This document shows, one piece after another, positions 23,326-33,963 of a stretch of 64,000 nucleotides of DNA (positions are counted from its first letter, which is position 1; every line of letters starts with the position of its first letter). The position numbers were made by a program, and so were the translations under genes. Origin of the DNA: Hypsibius dujardini (lineage: Eukaryota > Tardigrada > Eutardigrada > Parachela > Hypsibiidae); contig LRSR01004616.1 of NCBI GenBank assembly GCA_001579985.1, positions 20,903 through 84,902 on the forward strand, read 5' to 3'. Under the pieces are notes generated by a model. It saw only the letters and a list, made by a program, of their open reading frames with translations. It was not told where the DNA came from and did not search any database.

Positions 23326-26158
23326 ATGTTTCATTTTGTTAGGGTCATGCAGTGGTGCGGTATTACTTTTACCCTGGCAAGCCTTGCACCTTACCGAGTG
23401 ACGAGCCAGCATCCTGCCACGGGCGGATACAATTATGGCAGCATGGGTCTAGCCACGACATGTGACTTTGAATTTAGCATGTGTGGCTGGACACAGGAAA
23501 TGACTCCAATCGACCAGTTGGACTGGCGTCGCAACCGTGGCTCCGGCGGATCTGGATGGTATCGGATACAGGGCGATCATACACCTGGAAAAGATGCTTG
23601 TAACGTCTTAAACTTTGTATTAGTATTTATGTTCGGGTGAAGTTTACGTTATAATTAAAGAATTATCTTCGGGTTTTTCGTCGCTAGTTGGATTTTATTT
23701 GTACCTGGACGGAGCTGACTTTCGTCGACCATCTCCCCCCGTTGATCCGGACAATGTTGATCCGCCGGAACCAGACGAACTTTTGGCAGCACAGACAGGC
23801 ATCGCGTCGAGGTCCTTCGCCCGGAGACCGTCTGTCGGTCCGCTACACCTTCCGCCCACCTTTCCATCCCAACCGCCGCTTAAATCTCCAGTCAAACTAA
23901 AGGCTGCATTCCTCCTATCTCCACCTGTGGCGGCGTACCTCTACGGTCAGAATTATGCATCACAGTTAAGCTCTTACAATTCTCAACACCAAAATCGCTA
24001 CGGAGGCGCTGCTCCGCTATCGACCTCTTATAATACCTACCGTCAACCCAACCAGGTTAGCGCAGCAGTCCATTTATGCATTTAAGAATTATACTGATTG
24101 GATTATTCTAAACTTTGCAAGAACTTTTACAATTTACATTAACAATTGTATTATTTTAATTATCTTCGAGGAATAGTTGGGATCTCGGGGATTAAAAAGG
24201 CTATAGGTAATAGGCACATAAACTGGGAAATTTTTTTCAGCCCATTGATTACGGTGGTACTAATGGTCCAGCTCCGAGTATGGATACCAATTCGGACGTC
24301 AAACCGTACGATCTTCCCGGTTATAACTACGCGTATTCAGACCCGGTATACCCTGTACCAGCTGCTCCTGCTCCGCCAAACTACAGCCAACAAGGATTTG
24401 CCAGTTACCCGACAAACACTCTTGGCGCTAATAATCCGGCTTACCCTCGAAATATGGATGTCCAGCCGCACGCTCAACTGATCGGTCCCCGTGTCGAGAG
24501 TCCCATCAATCTCACACTTGTAATCATATTCTCACCCTTACTTCTCCTTAGTATGAATTGCAAAATTTTGTTTCATAAGTAATTATTACAGAAGTTTTGG
24601 TATCATATGCGAGGAAGCAGCGTCGGTCGTTTGACGGTTTATAAAAAGGTCCTCGCGCGACCAGATCAGATAATATGGGAAAGGACCGGACAGCAGTCAT
24701 TTGAATGGCTGGAAGCTCAGGTCGTCATTGAAAGGGGAACCTTTCAGGTAAGTAAGAGAGACCCTGACCTCTCATCACCGCGATGACACCGAAAAAATTA
24801 CTTTCATTGTTCTTTAGTTGATGTTTGAGGCCACGATTAACCCGAGGGCGCCGCCGCATGGTGGTTATATCGGTCTGGACGACATTCTTCTGGAACGAGA
24901 AGCGGGTAAGCATAGAAATTTGCTGTTCGTCATTGACATGCAGTGATCGAATGGTCAATATGTTTTCTTCGGTGTAGATCTTCCGATCCTTCTACGGAGT
25001 CAAAATATGTGGCCCTCTCCGGAGTCACGGTTTTTGGACCCGCCGACATTCCGACATTACCAGACCCCGTCCTCCGATCACGCACCACAGCAGCAGGGCA
25101 TTATCCCTTTGCCGAATGGTCCAACGAATCGAGAGACCGTACTGCGCATAGGTGGTCAAACAGGAGGAACCGAACTTGGCCACCCAGTATGTAAAATGCA
25201 TTCGTTCTTGGATGCTGAGTAACGTATTCGGTCGGATCATACTGTACAGTAGTATACGCCAATTTGGTATTGTTTCAGACCTATCCTCTCGGTCAAAACG
25301 CTAGACCGCCCATGCCTACAATGCAGTACCCTCCTGTGCGAACAACGCCCAAGCCGATGGATGAAACTTCCACACACAACTGGATCATTTCATCTGACGG
25401 TGAACGGTTATACCCAAAGTACTCGACGACTACCACAATAATGCCGCAGACGTCGGAAGATAAATCAGATGCGCCGGCTCCTAGTACCACGTCATCATCC
25501 ACCACGACGGCTACTAAGCCGATTATTATATGGACGACCACAACCACGACCCCGACTCCTGAGACGACTCAGGCCACTCCAAGCCCTAGTTTGATTGATC
25601 TAAATGATTCATCTCAAAATAGTCTCTCCATTTCGGGCACTCAAGATAGAGGGACCATGAAGAGGAGACCGGAGTATACCGTTCCTCCGGAGTTCCTTCC
25701 GGTGCCCAAGTCCATCACATCGGAGAACCCTATGCGAAAATATCTTGACCTAGAAATGCTCGGCATGGACCCAACCGAGGTCTCTGCAGTGATTCAACCG
25801 GCGGACGGAATTAATAAGACAAAATTGTTCGCTGTAGTGGGTAAGCGGCAACTTATCATCCTGTTATATTACCTTGATTCTTGAAGCTAATGGATGCAAC
25901 CTAGAGATGGGAGTTTCAGTTGAGAAAAGTGCAGTATTTATAATTATCATTGCAGCGTCATGTTTCGGGGCGGCTGGCTTAGTCGTTCTCATCGCATTCC
26001 TCATCAAACGAGGACCTTGCGGTTTCTACAGCCTAGTTCCCTGTTTGAATGAGCGTGCTGTGCCGCAATTGCGCTCGGAGTCCGTTCGAACGTCCGTCCA
26101 CCGCCGTCCGCCACGACGACCTGCTCCACCGCCACCGAGGCCAGCGAGACGACATTAA
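23326..26158 (+). CDS. type I membrane protein with a split MAM domain
   Basis: Eight exons: 23326-23599, 23688-24055, 24241-24519, 24592-24747, 24818-24905, 24978-25186, 25279-25840, 25956-26158. Phases close, giving 712 residues. A signal peptide (FVRVMQWCGITFTLASLAP) is followed by the first MAM half: CDFEFSMCGWTQ, LDWRRNRG, DHTPGKDA, GFYLYLDGADF. An insert of about 190-200 residues rich in Pro, Tyr, Asn, Gln and Ser comes next. Then the second MAM half appears: LKFWYHMRGSSVGRLTV, IIWERTGQQSFEWLEAQV, GGYIGLDDILLE. A Pro/Gln linker and a Ser/Thr-rich mucin-like region (TTTIMPQ..., TTTTTPTPE) lead to one transmembrane helix (LFAVVASCFGAAGLVVLIAFLI) and an Arg/Pro-rich tail. MAM domains mediate adhesion. 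I know no standard family with this architecture. Confidence 0.85.
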
Positions 26159-26231
26159 GCTCGCCCAGGGCTAGCTACTACTTCTGTAACGTTAACTTAT
26201 TACTCATACGCGTATGCCAACTATATTACAA

Positions 26232-26490
26232 TAGAGAGTTCTTGCAAACTGTTTACCGCACGGTATAGCGGTACAGTATAGAAAAGTGTACTGTACTGTC
26301 TCGATCATTTGGTGATGCTTTTTAGACCCACCGTATATTATGACTGCAGTGAAAGAGAAACTGCAGAAACAGTTTAGTCATAATATAACGGTGGGTCTAA
26401 AAAGCAGCACCAAATGATCGGGACAGTACAGTAAACTTTTCTATACTGTACCGCTATACCGTGCGGTATATCGTTTGCAAGAACTCTCTA
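26232..26490. mobile_element. 259-bp palindromic MITE with ~120-bp arms
   Basis: Left arm (from TAGAGAGTTCTTGCAAAC at 26232) and right arm (ending CTCTCTA at 26490) are inverse copies over about 120 bp with scattered mismatches and small indels. They include a CCGCACGGTATAGCGGTACA block. TA borders fit a Tc1/mariner-like target. No coding capacity. It lies just downstream of the MAM gene. Confidence 0.7.
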
Positions 26491-27091
26491 ATACTAGTAA
26501 ATAACTTGTCAGCGTAAAGTAATACTGGACGAACGCTTAAACTTGTGCAGAATTAAACCAAAAAGGAAAATCGGAGAAATTGGTCTGAAATGGAGAAATC
26601 TCTGAGACCACTGCATTGCAGTATATAGTGTACTAATATACACCATTCCTTCTCCATCGAGTGAAAGCAAACACACGTAGCAAAAACTTTGAACTGACCG
26701 AGTTAAACTATGTAGCTTGTGCAATATTTAACTTATACATATGCCGAGTTAAATGGCTTGAGTCGGTTAGGGCAAGGTTTTTGCCATGTGTTTATAAAAA
26801 CTCGAGGATGTTGCTCTTGCTGCTGTGCCGCCCACTTTAAGTCACGCCTTTCTGTACCGTCGCCCTCCTCTAGGGGTTTAGGAAGAAAAGTGTCAGCATT
26901 GCAGCACCTAAGTTGTTCCTGTTTTGTCATTGCATTGTTTTCCTCACTATTAACCTTCATACTTGATCCTTGCATGGAAACAATTTAAGCGCCTGTCTAG
27001 GCTTCACAAGCGGAAATGCTTCCGCTCTTGCTGCGGAGTCCGCGCTTGGTAAGAAAATCACTTGGAAGAGAATGCTGCAGTGACTATAAAA
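26491..27091. other. spacer upstream of NDUFA13; nothing recognised
   Basis: No coding frame with family resemblance. Presumably holds the NDUFA13 promoter and perhaps an unseen first exon. Confidence 0.5.
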
Positions 27092-28567
27092 ATGCGTTAT
27101 TTGTTTGCGGTTGACGCGGTTACACAAGCACCCATTTATACTTTGTCAATCATGTTGGCTCTTCTTCCCTTTTCACAGCTTTTAGCAGCTGCCAAAGGAC
27201 TTCAACAGAGCCGAAATGTCGTGACCAACCGTCTAATCCCCTACAAGCAAGACCTGCCACCGGTGGGTGGGTATGCCGAGTTTGACTGGAATCGCATCCC
27301 TCAGCGCCCCTTCCCCTCTCACAACAAGCAGTTTCTCGCCTTTATCCTCTTCACTTTCTTCGGATTGATCCTCTACGAGAGGGGCATGTTTCGTTACAAG
27401 TATGTGTTGCGGAGTTTTCTCTTGTAAATGAAATTGTGGGGAAAAAATAAGTATTGTTGGATGTGGTTGTAGGGCCCAGCAAGTGGAGATTCTCGATGCG
27501 AAGGTGGCCATGCAACCGCTGCTCTTTGCTGAACGCGATCGTTTGTAAGTGATCACAGTATGAGGAGAATTATGTATTTCGACTCACCCTCCACTTAGTC
27601 GATAAGTCTGCTCACTCATGGGTTTCTCTTTGATGGTAGGTGCTTGGTTATTTCATTTTCAGAAGTGCTATAGTTTACTAGAATATAGTACGAAAAATCA
27701 AATAATCAAGCACCTGTCATCAGAGAAAAACCCATGAGTGAGCCGAAATACAGATTTCACCTTATACTAAAAATTAGCTCGTTTCGGAGTTCCTTCGCTG
27801 TGCTGAGGGTTATTTGCTTTGAAAAATGGAAAACTTTCAACTGCAGATAACTTCGCTTTACTCCTTTTGTATGAATTTGTATTGATTGATAACGTTCACT
27901 GGGAGGTAGGTAACTTGTTCTCATGTATCACGACTCGCGTCGATTGATCGGGTGATTGCTTGGAGTTTATGTAGTGTGCGTTTTCGTTACCAGGAATTCG
28001 GAAAGACAAGTTTTGTAGTGTCTCTCGTAATCGCAACACACATGTCTTGTTTCAAAGCAAATTATTTGAGGTAGAACTGGAAGATTTTCGAGGTCTTGCT
28101 TATCTGTGGGTTAAGTTTCTCCCGATTCCGTCTCTTGACCGTTATTTATGCATCTTAGTAATGCATGGGATGTCTCACAATGATATTTGTGTGCGTGTTG
28201 TTTTTATTATAGGTATCTCAGGCGAATTCGCAGAAATTACGAGGCAGAGGCGGAGTTGATGAAGGATGTTCCCGATTGGGAAGTGGGCAAATGGTAGGAC
28301 TCAATGTAGTCTTGTAAATGCCATCTGCCTCATAGTGGTTCTTCTTTTTGCCCGGTTCACAGGTACAGCGAGCCAGTCTACAAGACAGTTCATCCCAATC
28401 ACTGGCTCGGTATGTCTTTAGTTTATGCCTGGTACAGTAGCACTGTTATTAATTAGTATTCCATACATCTTACGGTTGTAATTGTAGATCCTCCCGAGTT
28501 CGAATATTGGGCTCATTGCGATCGGTTCGAGTATGAGAAATGGTATCACTGGTGGTACTCAGCGTAG
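27092..28567 (+). CDS. NDUFA13: NADH dehydrogenase [ubiquinone] 1 alpha subunit 13 (GRIM-19)
   Basis: Exons 27092-27399, 27473-27544, 28213-28293, 28363-28409, 28488-28567. Joins are in phase, giving 195 codons if the first in-frame ATG is used, against about 144 in the family. The conserved part begins YKQDLPPVGGYAEFDWNRIP (human KQDMPPPGGYGPIDYKRN). A single transmembrane helix follows (FLAFILFTFFGLILYERGMF), then AQQVEILDAKVAMQPLLFAERDR and AELMKDVPDWEVGKWYSEPVYK, and the C-terminus HPNHWLDPPEFEYW. It is an accessory subunit of mitochondrial complex I in the inner membrane. The 5' end is uncertain. A splice acceptor-like TTTTCACAG precedes CTTTTAGCAGC at 27180, so the true start may lie in an upstream exon, or at 27152. 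The third intron carries an inverted repeat. Confidence 0.9.
27619..27744. repeat. inverted repeat (~45-bp arms) in an NDUFA13 intron
   Basis: GCTCACTCATGGGTTT...GTGCTTGGTTATTT at 27620-27660 recurs inverted at about 27694-27743 with a few mismatches. Likely a small MITE. No coding capacity. Confidence 0.6.
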
Positions 28568-28826
28568 ACTGAAACGATGCCTCCCTCCCGCCGATCACTA
28601 CTTGCTGTGCTGACATTACTGACCACCTATCTACCAGATGAGTGTCTACACTACTACAGTACTAGCTTCACCGATTCTATAATTATTACCATCCTTCTTA
28701 CGGCATAGCATATTTGTGATTTTACAAACTGAATATTTTAATTAGCATTTTCCCTAGCCAGCATTTGTTTCTGGAAGACGACTTGTAGTGTTGTGTGCGA
28801 ACAACAACGGAAGCTGCTTGGATAGG

Positions 28827-30809
28827 TCATTGATTTTTGGGGGTAAATTGGATGCCGCATTCTGACTGTGGGATGTCATATACGCGGTACCGGTATTGGA
28901 GCCTGCAAGCAGCAAATTCATCAGTTAATAATGGGAGAGAAGGAAGAAACCGCTTCCCTACCGTATATCATTCTTCTGATTGAGCGCGATGCAGTCTTGT
29001 GTGGGCATCCAGTCTGAGGAGGAAATGTCTGGAGCGACGAGGCGGTAGTTTACGGCAAACACACATGCAAAGTCCCCGATTGGGTCGTTGTGGCTCAGTG
29101 TGTCGCTGTCCATCACATGTACCCTCAAATTCAACTTCTATAATAACACGTGAATACGCGTACATATATATATGGGGTCACTAGAACTAATGCGCTTTAT
29201 TGGCCTTACGTTGACAGATCCACCACAAATCGTTTTGGTTATGTTCTTGTTGATGATGGGTGAATTGGTGTTGGAAGCCTTGAAGACCTTGGTGAATTCT
29301 GGGAGAGTTTTTGGTCCGGGCCAGGAGGCGAGTGGCTTATCCCTAGAAGAAACAAAAAAAATTTGATTGATTCCTCTATTACATGTTTGATACAGTAATA
29401 AGGATTGCTCTCACGCGTCGAGATAGGCTGTGATGAAGGGGTCGCAGGCTCCTGTTGGGTCGCATGGCTTACCCGTCTGGGCTACACCCTGGGGATTGAG
29501 GAGTTGCACAAGTTCTACGTCTATTCGGATGAATTCGTTTTGGCCTGTAGCACGAAGGTTTGCCACCGCTGAACTCGATGTTCCGTCCCGGAAGCGATCT
29601 CCTGCACCGGTGATGGTGGCCTGTGGCGAGAGATTGTCTACAGTAAACAGAGGAAACATGCTTCGATAAAATATTTTTCCTGCGTTTTAGTTAGCCACCT
29701 TGATAATTTATGTTACCGTCGACGCGACAGTCAGAAGCGGGTATCTGGTACACCCGCATGCGAGTAAATAATCTGAAATGAGAATATGGGAATATTCAAA
29801 AATAAAGATTTTAGGTAGAGCAGTTATTTTGACGTTGAATCTTCGTACCGAATTTTATCGTTAGTCGGAGTGGGCGTCCAGGTATTGGATGGGCCCCACT
29901 CGGCGGACTGGGCGTTCGTTGCAATATCTCTTGGAGGGATGTCGAAAAGGCAGTTAAAGTTGCTCAGGTTGTCGTTTGTGGTAATAGAGTCCACGTCCAC
30001 AACATGAACGCGTAAATTCACTTTCTATAATTAGTGTCCTGTACGTCACGTACGATAAAGAAACCGCTGGCAGGAAATAAATTAAGAGGTTCAACTTACG
30101 CTGAGCGCTCCTCCACAAATGTCCATGTTGACGGATTTGGCGATAGTGGGGGAGTTTGTATTGCTCGCTTCGAAGATGACTGGCCATTTGACGGGTGGAA
30201 TTGATCCCGGCCAAGGGGACAGGGGTTTATCCCTGACAATCAAATATTGCTCTATTATTAACATTCTCCAGTATGGATCGCAGTATCTATTTTCATATTG
30301 AGATAGTCGCTAGTCGCCCAGTCGCTAATAATTTTTTCCGCATGAAACAGTTGTATTAAAAAACAATTATATTAAGCAACCATTTTAAAACTAATATGAG
30401 TCGTTCTAATTGGTAGACGGTATTTTTCAATAAATCTAGATAATCTCAATCTACAACAAAAATCTTAAAATTATAGACGGAAAACTTACGCATCCAAGGA
30501 AGCGTAAATCCTCGAATCACATGACTTGAAAAAGTCGCATTTTTTTCCGTTTGAGAGGATTCCACCTGGGTTCTCCAGTCACTGGATCTCTATCTCAACT
30601 CTTATAAAATCAGGTGTAACGGGAACTATTTCTGGGTTTCGAGGGCTACTTTCTCGGTTACGGCTGTCGTCCATACTGAAATTAACGTTAGCAGCGTCGT
30701 CTGAGGAGCCGGGCTCACTGAATTGACTGCACTTCGAGCGACGGCAAAAGGCGCTCCCCACCAGTACACACAATATCACCCCCAAAGTTGACAGCAAAAG
30801 TTTATGCAT
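28827..30809 (-). pseudogene. secreted protein of two C2/MNNL-like repeats, with an in-frame TGA in repeat 1
   Basis: Eight exons: 30490-30809, 30100-30232, 29849-30024, 29717-29772, 29415-29637, 29210-29342, 28962-29137, 28827-28902. Phases close over 430 residue positions, but exon 1 has TGA in frame at 30574-30576. A signal peptide (KLLLSTLGVILCVLVGSAFC) precedes two homologous units of about 150 residues. Each reads FIR(V/I)..E, then a NP.G....GK.CD...CD block, LDADKPL..WPG, (F/K)ASNTNSP.I, CGG, NLRVHV.D.D and RVY.IP.S. The Cys/Asp block resembles the N-terminal C2-like (MNNL) region of Notch ligands, but no DSL or EGF domain is present. Repeat exons of 133 and 176 bp are identical in length, so the gene arose by internal duplication. 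The TGA may be a real nonsense change, a sequence error, or recoded. Function unknown. Confidence 0.6.
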
Positions 30810-31548
30810 AATTTATAACACAAAAGGAAAAGAAAATGTGAGATACAAGTTGAAATCTTACTTATGAACTGCTATAAAATTGAACTAACGTGAGTGGCAA
30901 TATATAAATACTTGTGTTTGGTGTTTGAGTAGCACACACACGTAGTGACTTTGTTTTTTACGCTTTCAACTGTACATTGAAATAATTATAGTTTAATGTT
31001 GTTGTTTTCATACAGTTCTCGTGCTGCAAGGTACTTCTCTACGTGGAAATAACCCGGTGACGAAGCACGAAACGTGGAAAGTATTGTGAGTTACTAAAGA
31101 CAAAGCAGTTGTCCACTGACAACAACGCACTGTAATATTAATCGAACGACTTTGAATGAAATCTGTAAGAATTCGGAGACAAAGGGACAGTAACAAGTAC
31201 ACTAAATTACGCCCTTCCTAAGAAAAAGCGCTAACGAAAGGCTACACCCGCCAGATGGCGTGCCCAGCTTCTTTCCAGTTTCTACCACTAGATAGTTGTG
31301 AATATGGATCTAAACTCTATAGTAATCAAGCCCGGTACTTAAACATAAAAAAAAGCGTTTATTTGCCCACGCCACTCGTGTTTCTTTGCACCGCTGCGGG
31401 CGAGAGTCTCTCATCTCTTCTTCACGGAGTAGCAAAATCTCTCACTTTGTTTCGCATCGCGTTCTTTCTTTCTTTCTTTCTTTGTACATTAGCAGTCAGT
31501 GATCTCACAGACGTCTCACTTCTTCAACACTTTACCTCAGCACTCAAG
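30810..31548. promoter_or_regulatory. divergent spacer with minus-strand TATA-like box
   Basis: Separates two divergent secreted-protein genes. On the minus strand TATTTATATATT at about 30900-30911 lies ~95 bp upstream of the 30809 ATG and could be a core promoter. A CTTT microsatellite (about 31464-31482) lies upstream of the plus-strand gene. Confidence 0.35.
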
Positions 31549-33647
31549 ATGAAGACTCTAATGGTTTGTTTCTTGCTTGTGCCAGCATCATGTTTTGCCA
31601 ATCCTCGGTTTGCTCGGCAGACCTTTGGCGGAGGTGGAATAGATCCTAGTTTTGGCCCGGGTTTTGGCGGCGGCGGTGATCCCAATTCACCCTTTAATAG
31701 CAATGCCATGATGGGTCGTAACGGGATGGATGGCATTTTCGGCTCCCCGTTCAATCAAGGACAAGGTCAGTCCGCAACAGTATTTTATGCTTATAATAAA
31801 CATCCATTTTTGAATTATCAACAATGTCAAAACTACAGTGTCATGTCTGCGACTTGACAAAATTATACATTGATATTATTATTAGAATAATTCATAATTT
31901 AAATACAAACTTCTTGTTGACTTTCGGGTCCAAACTAGAATATGTTTTCGTAACAAAATGAGCGATATCATGGGGGGGGGGGATTTGAAGCAGCCATTTT
32001 TGAAGACGTTCCATCTGCTTGATGTGAGCCATGTGCAGCAGAGTGAGACATTTTGATTTGTGGGTTACGACTTTATGGGGCCTTGACCAAGACAGTTACA
32101 CACAGGTCGCATACGAGACCAGCAACAGTCACGGCCGGCTCGCTTTTTTCTGCTTTCTTTATTGTTGATAGCAGTTTCCGCATGGTCACATTTCTCTCAT
32201 CTCATTACAAATGAAGACCTGGGTGCGGCAGGAAGTGCACATTCAATTATTCACAGGAAACAGCACCTTATTAGCGTGGACATTATATGTGTGATTGTAA
32301 TTTTGCACAATTAATATATGTTCCAAAGTGATCGTTCTCTTAAGTTGAAAGAAATATTGCAACGAAATCAAACCATTAAAACTCATTTTTTTCGAAGAAA
32401 TGAAAGAACACAAGTTTTAACCGTGAAATCTTCTACTTGTTAGTGTAATTTTTGGACTGTAATTTAGTTTTGATTGACAGGACAATTCGCTCCTTATAAT
32501 CGATACGGCTACAACGGACCGCGCGGGTATGGAGACTCTGTACGAGGCTACACTGGTGAAGGCCGTTCCACGTACGTTTACGAACCCCGACAGCAGCAAC
32601 AGTACGCCGGATTAAACATGCCGATGTACGAACCGAGACAGCGCTTCGGGGTCGGACCGTCCATGTATCAACCGACCGGTCGTTTCAGTGCCGGCAACAA
32701 CGACATGGGTGGTGATCAGTTCATCGGATCGGACCCTAACATTGCCAACGGAATGAGCGGGATGACGGGTATGGGAGGGATGGGTGGAGATTTGGGCCAG
32801 CTGGCCAGTTTCGGGGGCGGAATGGGTGGGGACGGGATGGACGATATGGTGCGGATGCAGGCGGAGATGCAGCAGATGCAGCAGCAAATGAAAAAAGCAG
32901 CACCGGCTACTAACGTTGCAGTTAATGTGCCCAAAGGAAATACTTCGACAAATGTAGAAAAGATTGGGGAGAACATGTTGGTCACAAATCAGGTATCGAA
33001 TCTCTTTCTAGTTAACAGGCAACATCTCCCGATACGATCAGACTGGCAGTCAAACAGATGGACGAACGGACGGATGGACAGACAGAGACAGACAAACAGA
33101 CAGACATAGACAGAGACCGAAATGTAGTAAGCTGAATATATACTTTTATCGGGTTTGTCTTAATAGACTAGGTTCTTGGATACAAATGATGGCTTGACCC
33201 AAGGTTTCTTCCAAGAGTTTCACATCTTTCCCGGAATGGAGACCACTACCAGCGGGAGTAACGCCGGAAAAGCCTCTATTGATCAGGTATAATAATGTGT
33301 TTTGAAAGACTCAAATTGTGCTTGCAATTAATATTTCCCGACAAATTTAGACCACCGGAAGGCCTGACACAGAGTCCGCCGTCGCCGCAGGAAAGCACAA
33401 CACTCTCATTGATCCAGCAGCAATTTTTGGCTTTGCCCCGCCGGATAATTTCTTTAATCCACGAAAGGTAACTCCATTGACGGCGCAATCAGCGGCCAGC
33501 CTGCAGAAAGATCGCGACAGTAACCTGTTGCCGGGTGAGGCAAATGAAGTCAAGGGGGCTCAGCATCGCTCAGTGAAGAAGGCTTTCTCCACTGACAAGT
33601 CAGAGGTTCTCGTTGACCGCTTCAGTCGCGCTTTTGATGGACTATAA
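31549..33647 (+). CDS. Gly/Met/Gln-rich secreted protein, unknown family
   Basis: Four exons: 31549-31765, 32481-32992, 33167-33286, 33351-33647. Phases close, giving 381 residues. A signal peptide (MKTLMVCFLLVPASCFA) is cleaved before NPRFARQTFGGGG. Then come Gly/Asn/Pro/Met-rich repeats (GGGGIDPSFGPGFGGGG, GMSGMTGMGGMGGDLG) and Tyr/Arg/Gly-rich blocks with a twice-repeated MYEPRQ or MYQPTG motif. A short coiled coil follows (MVRMQAEMQQMQQQMKKA), then a hydrophilic tail without Cys repeats or a transmembrane span. KR/RR-type dibasic sites are few, so it is not an obvious neuropeptide precursor. Composition suggests an extracellular structural or low-complexity matrix protein. I do not recognise it. 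Confidence 0.7.
31766..32480. other. 0.7-kb first intron of the Gly/Met-rich gene
   Basis: Contains a 12-base G homopolymer run near 31972-31983. Otherwise AT-rich; no gene seen. Confidence 0.5.
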
Positions 33648-33963
33648 GAAACTGTATTCACGGTAACCTTACCTCACTCACAAGTAATCAATTTCGTCAA
33701 ACTGATTGTTCATCTTGACGTATTAAGTTCCGCTGGCGGAATTTGATGATTTGATTTTTTCAGTGTTAACATATACTTAATGTGCTGGTCACCTTTCACA
33801 GAATTGAATTTCATCGTCAACGGAATTGGTGCCAACCGTAGGTCGCTATTATCGCGGCAGTAGATTTTGTATAACTTAATTAAACAACCGTTTGCAGTAT
33901 ACCATACCATCTAACTGTTTCAAAAGCAGCATACACGTGTACGATATCCTCAAATATGCATGT

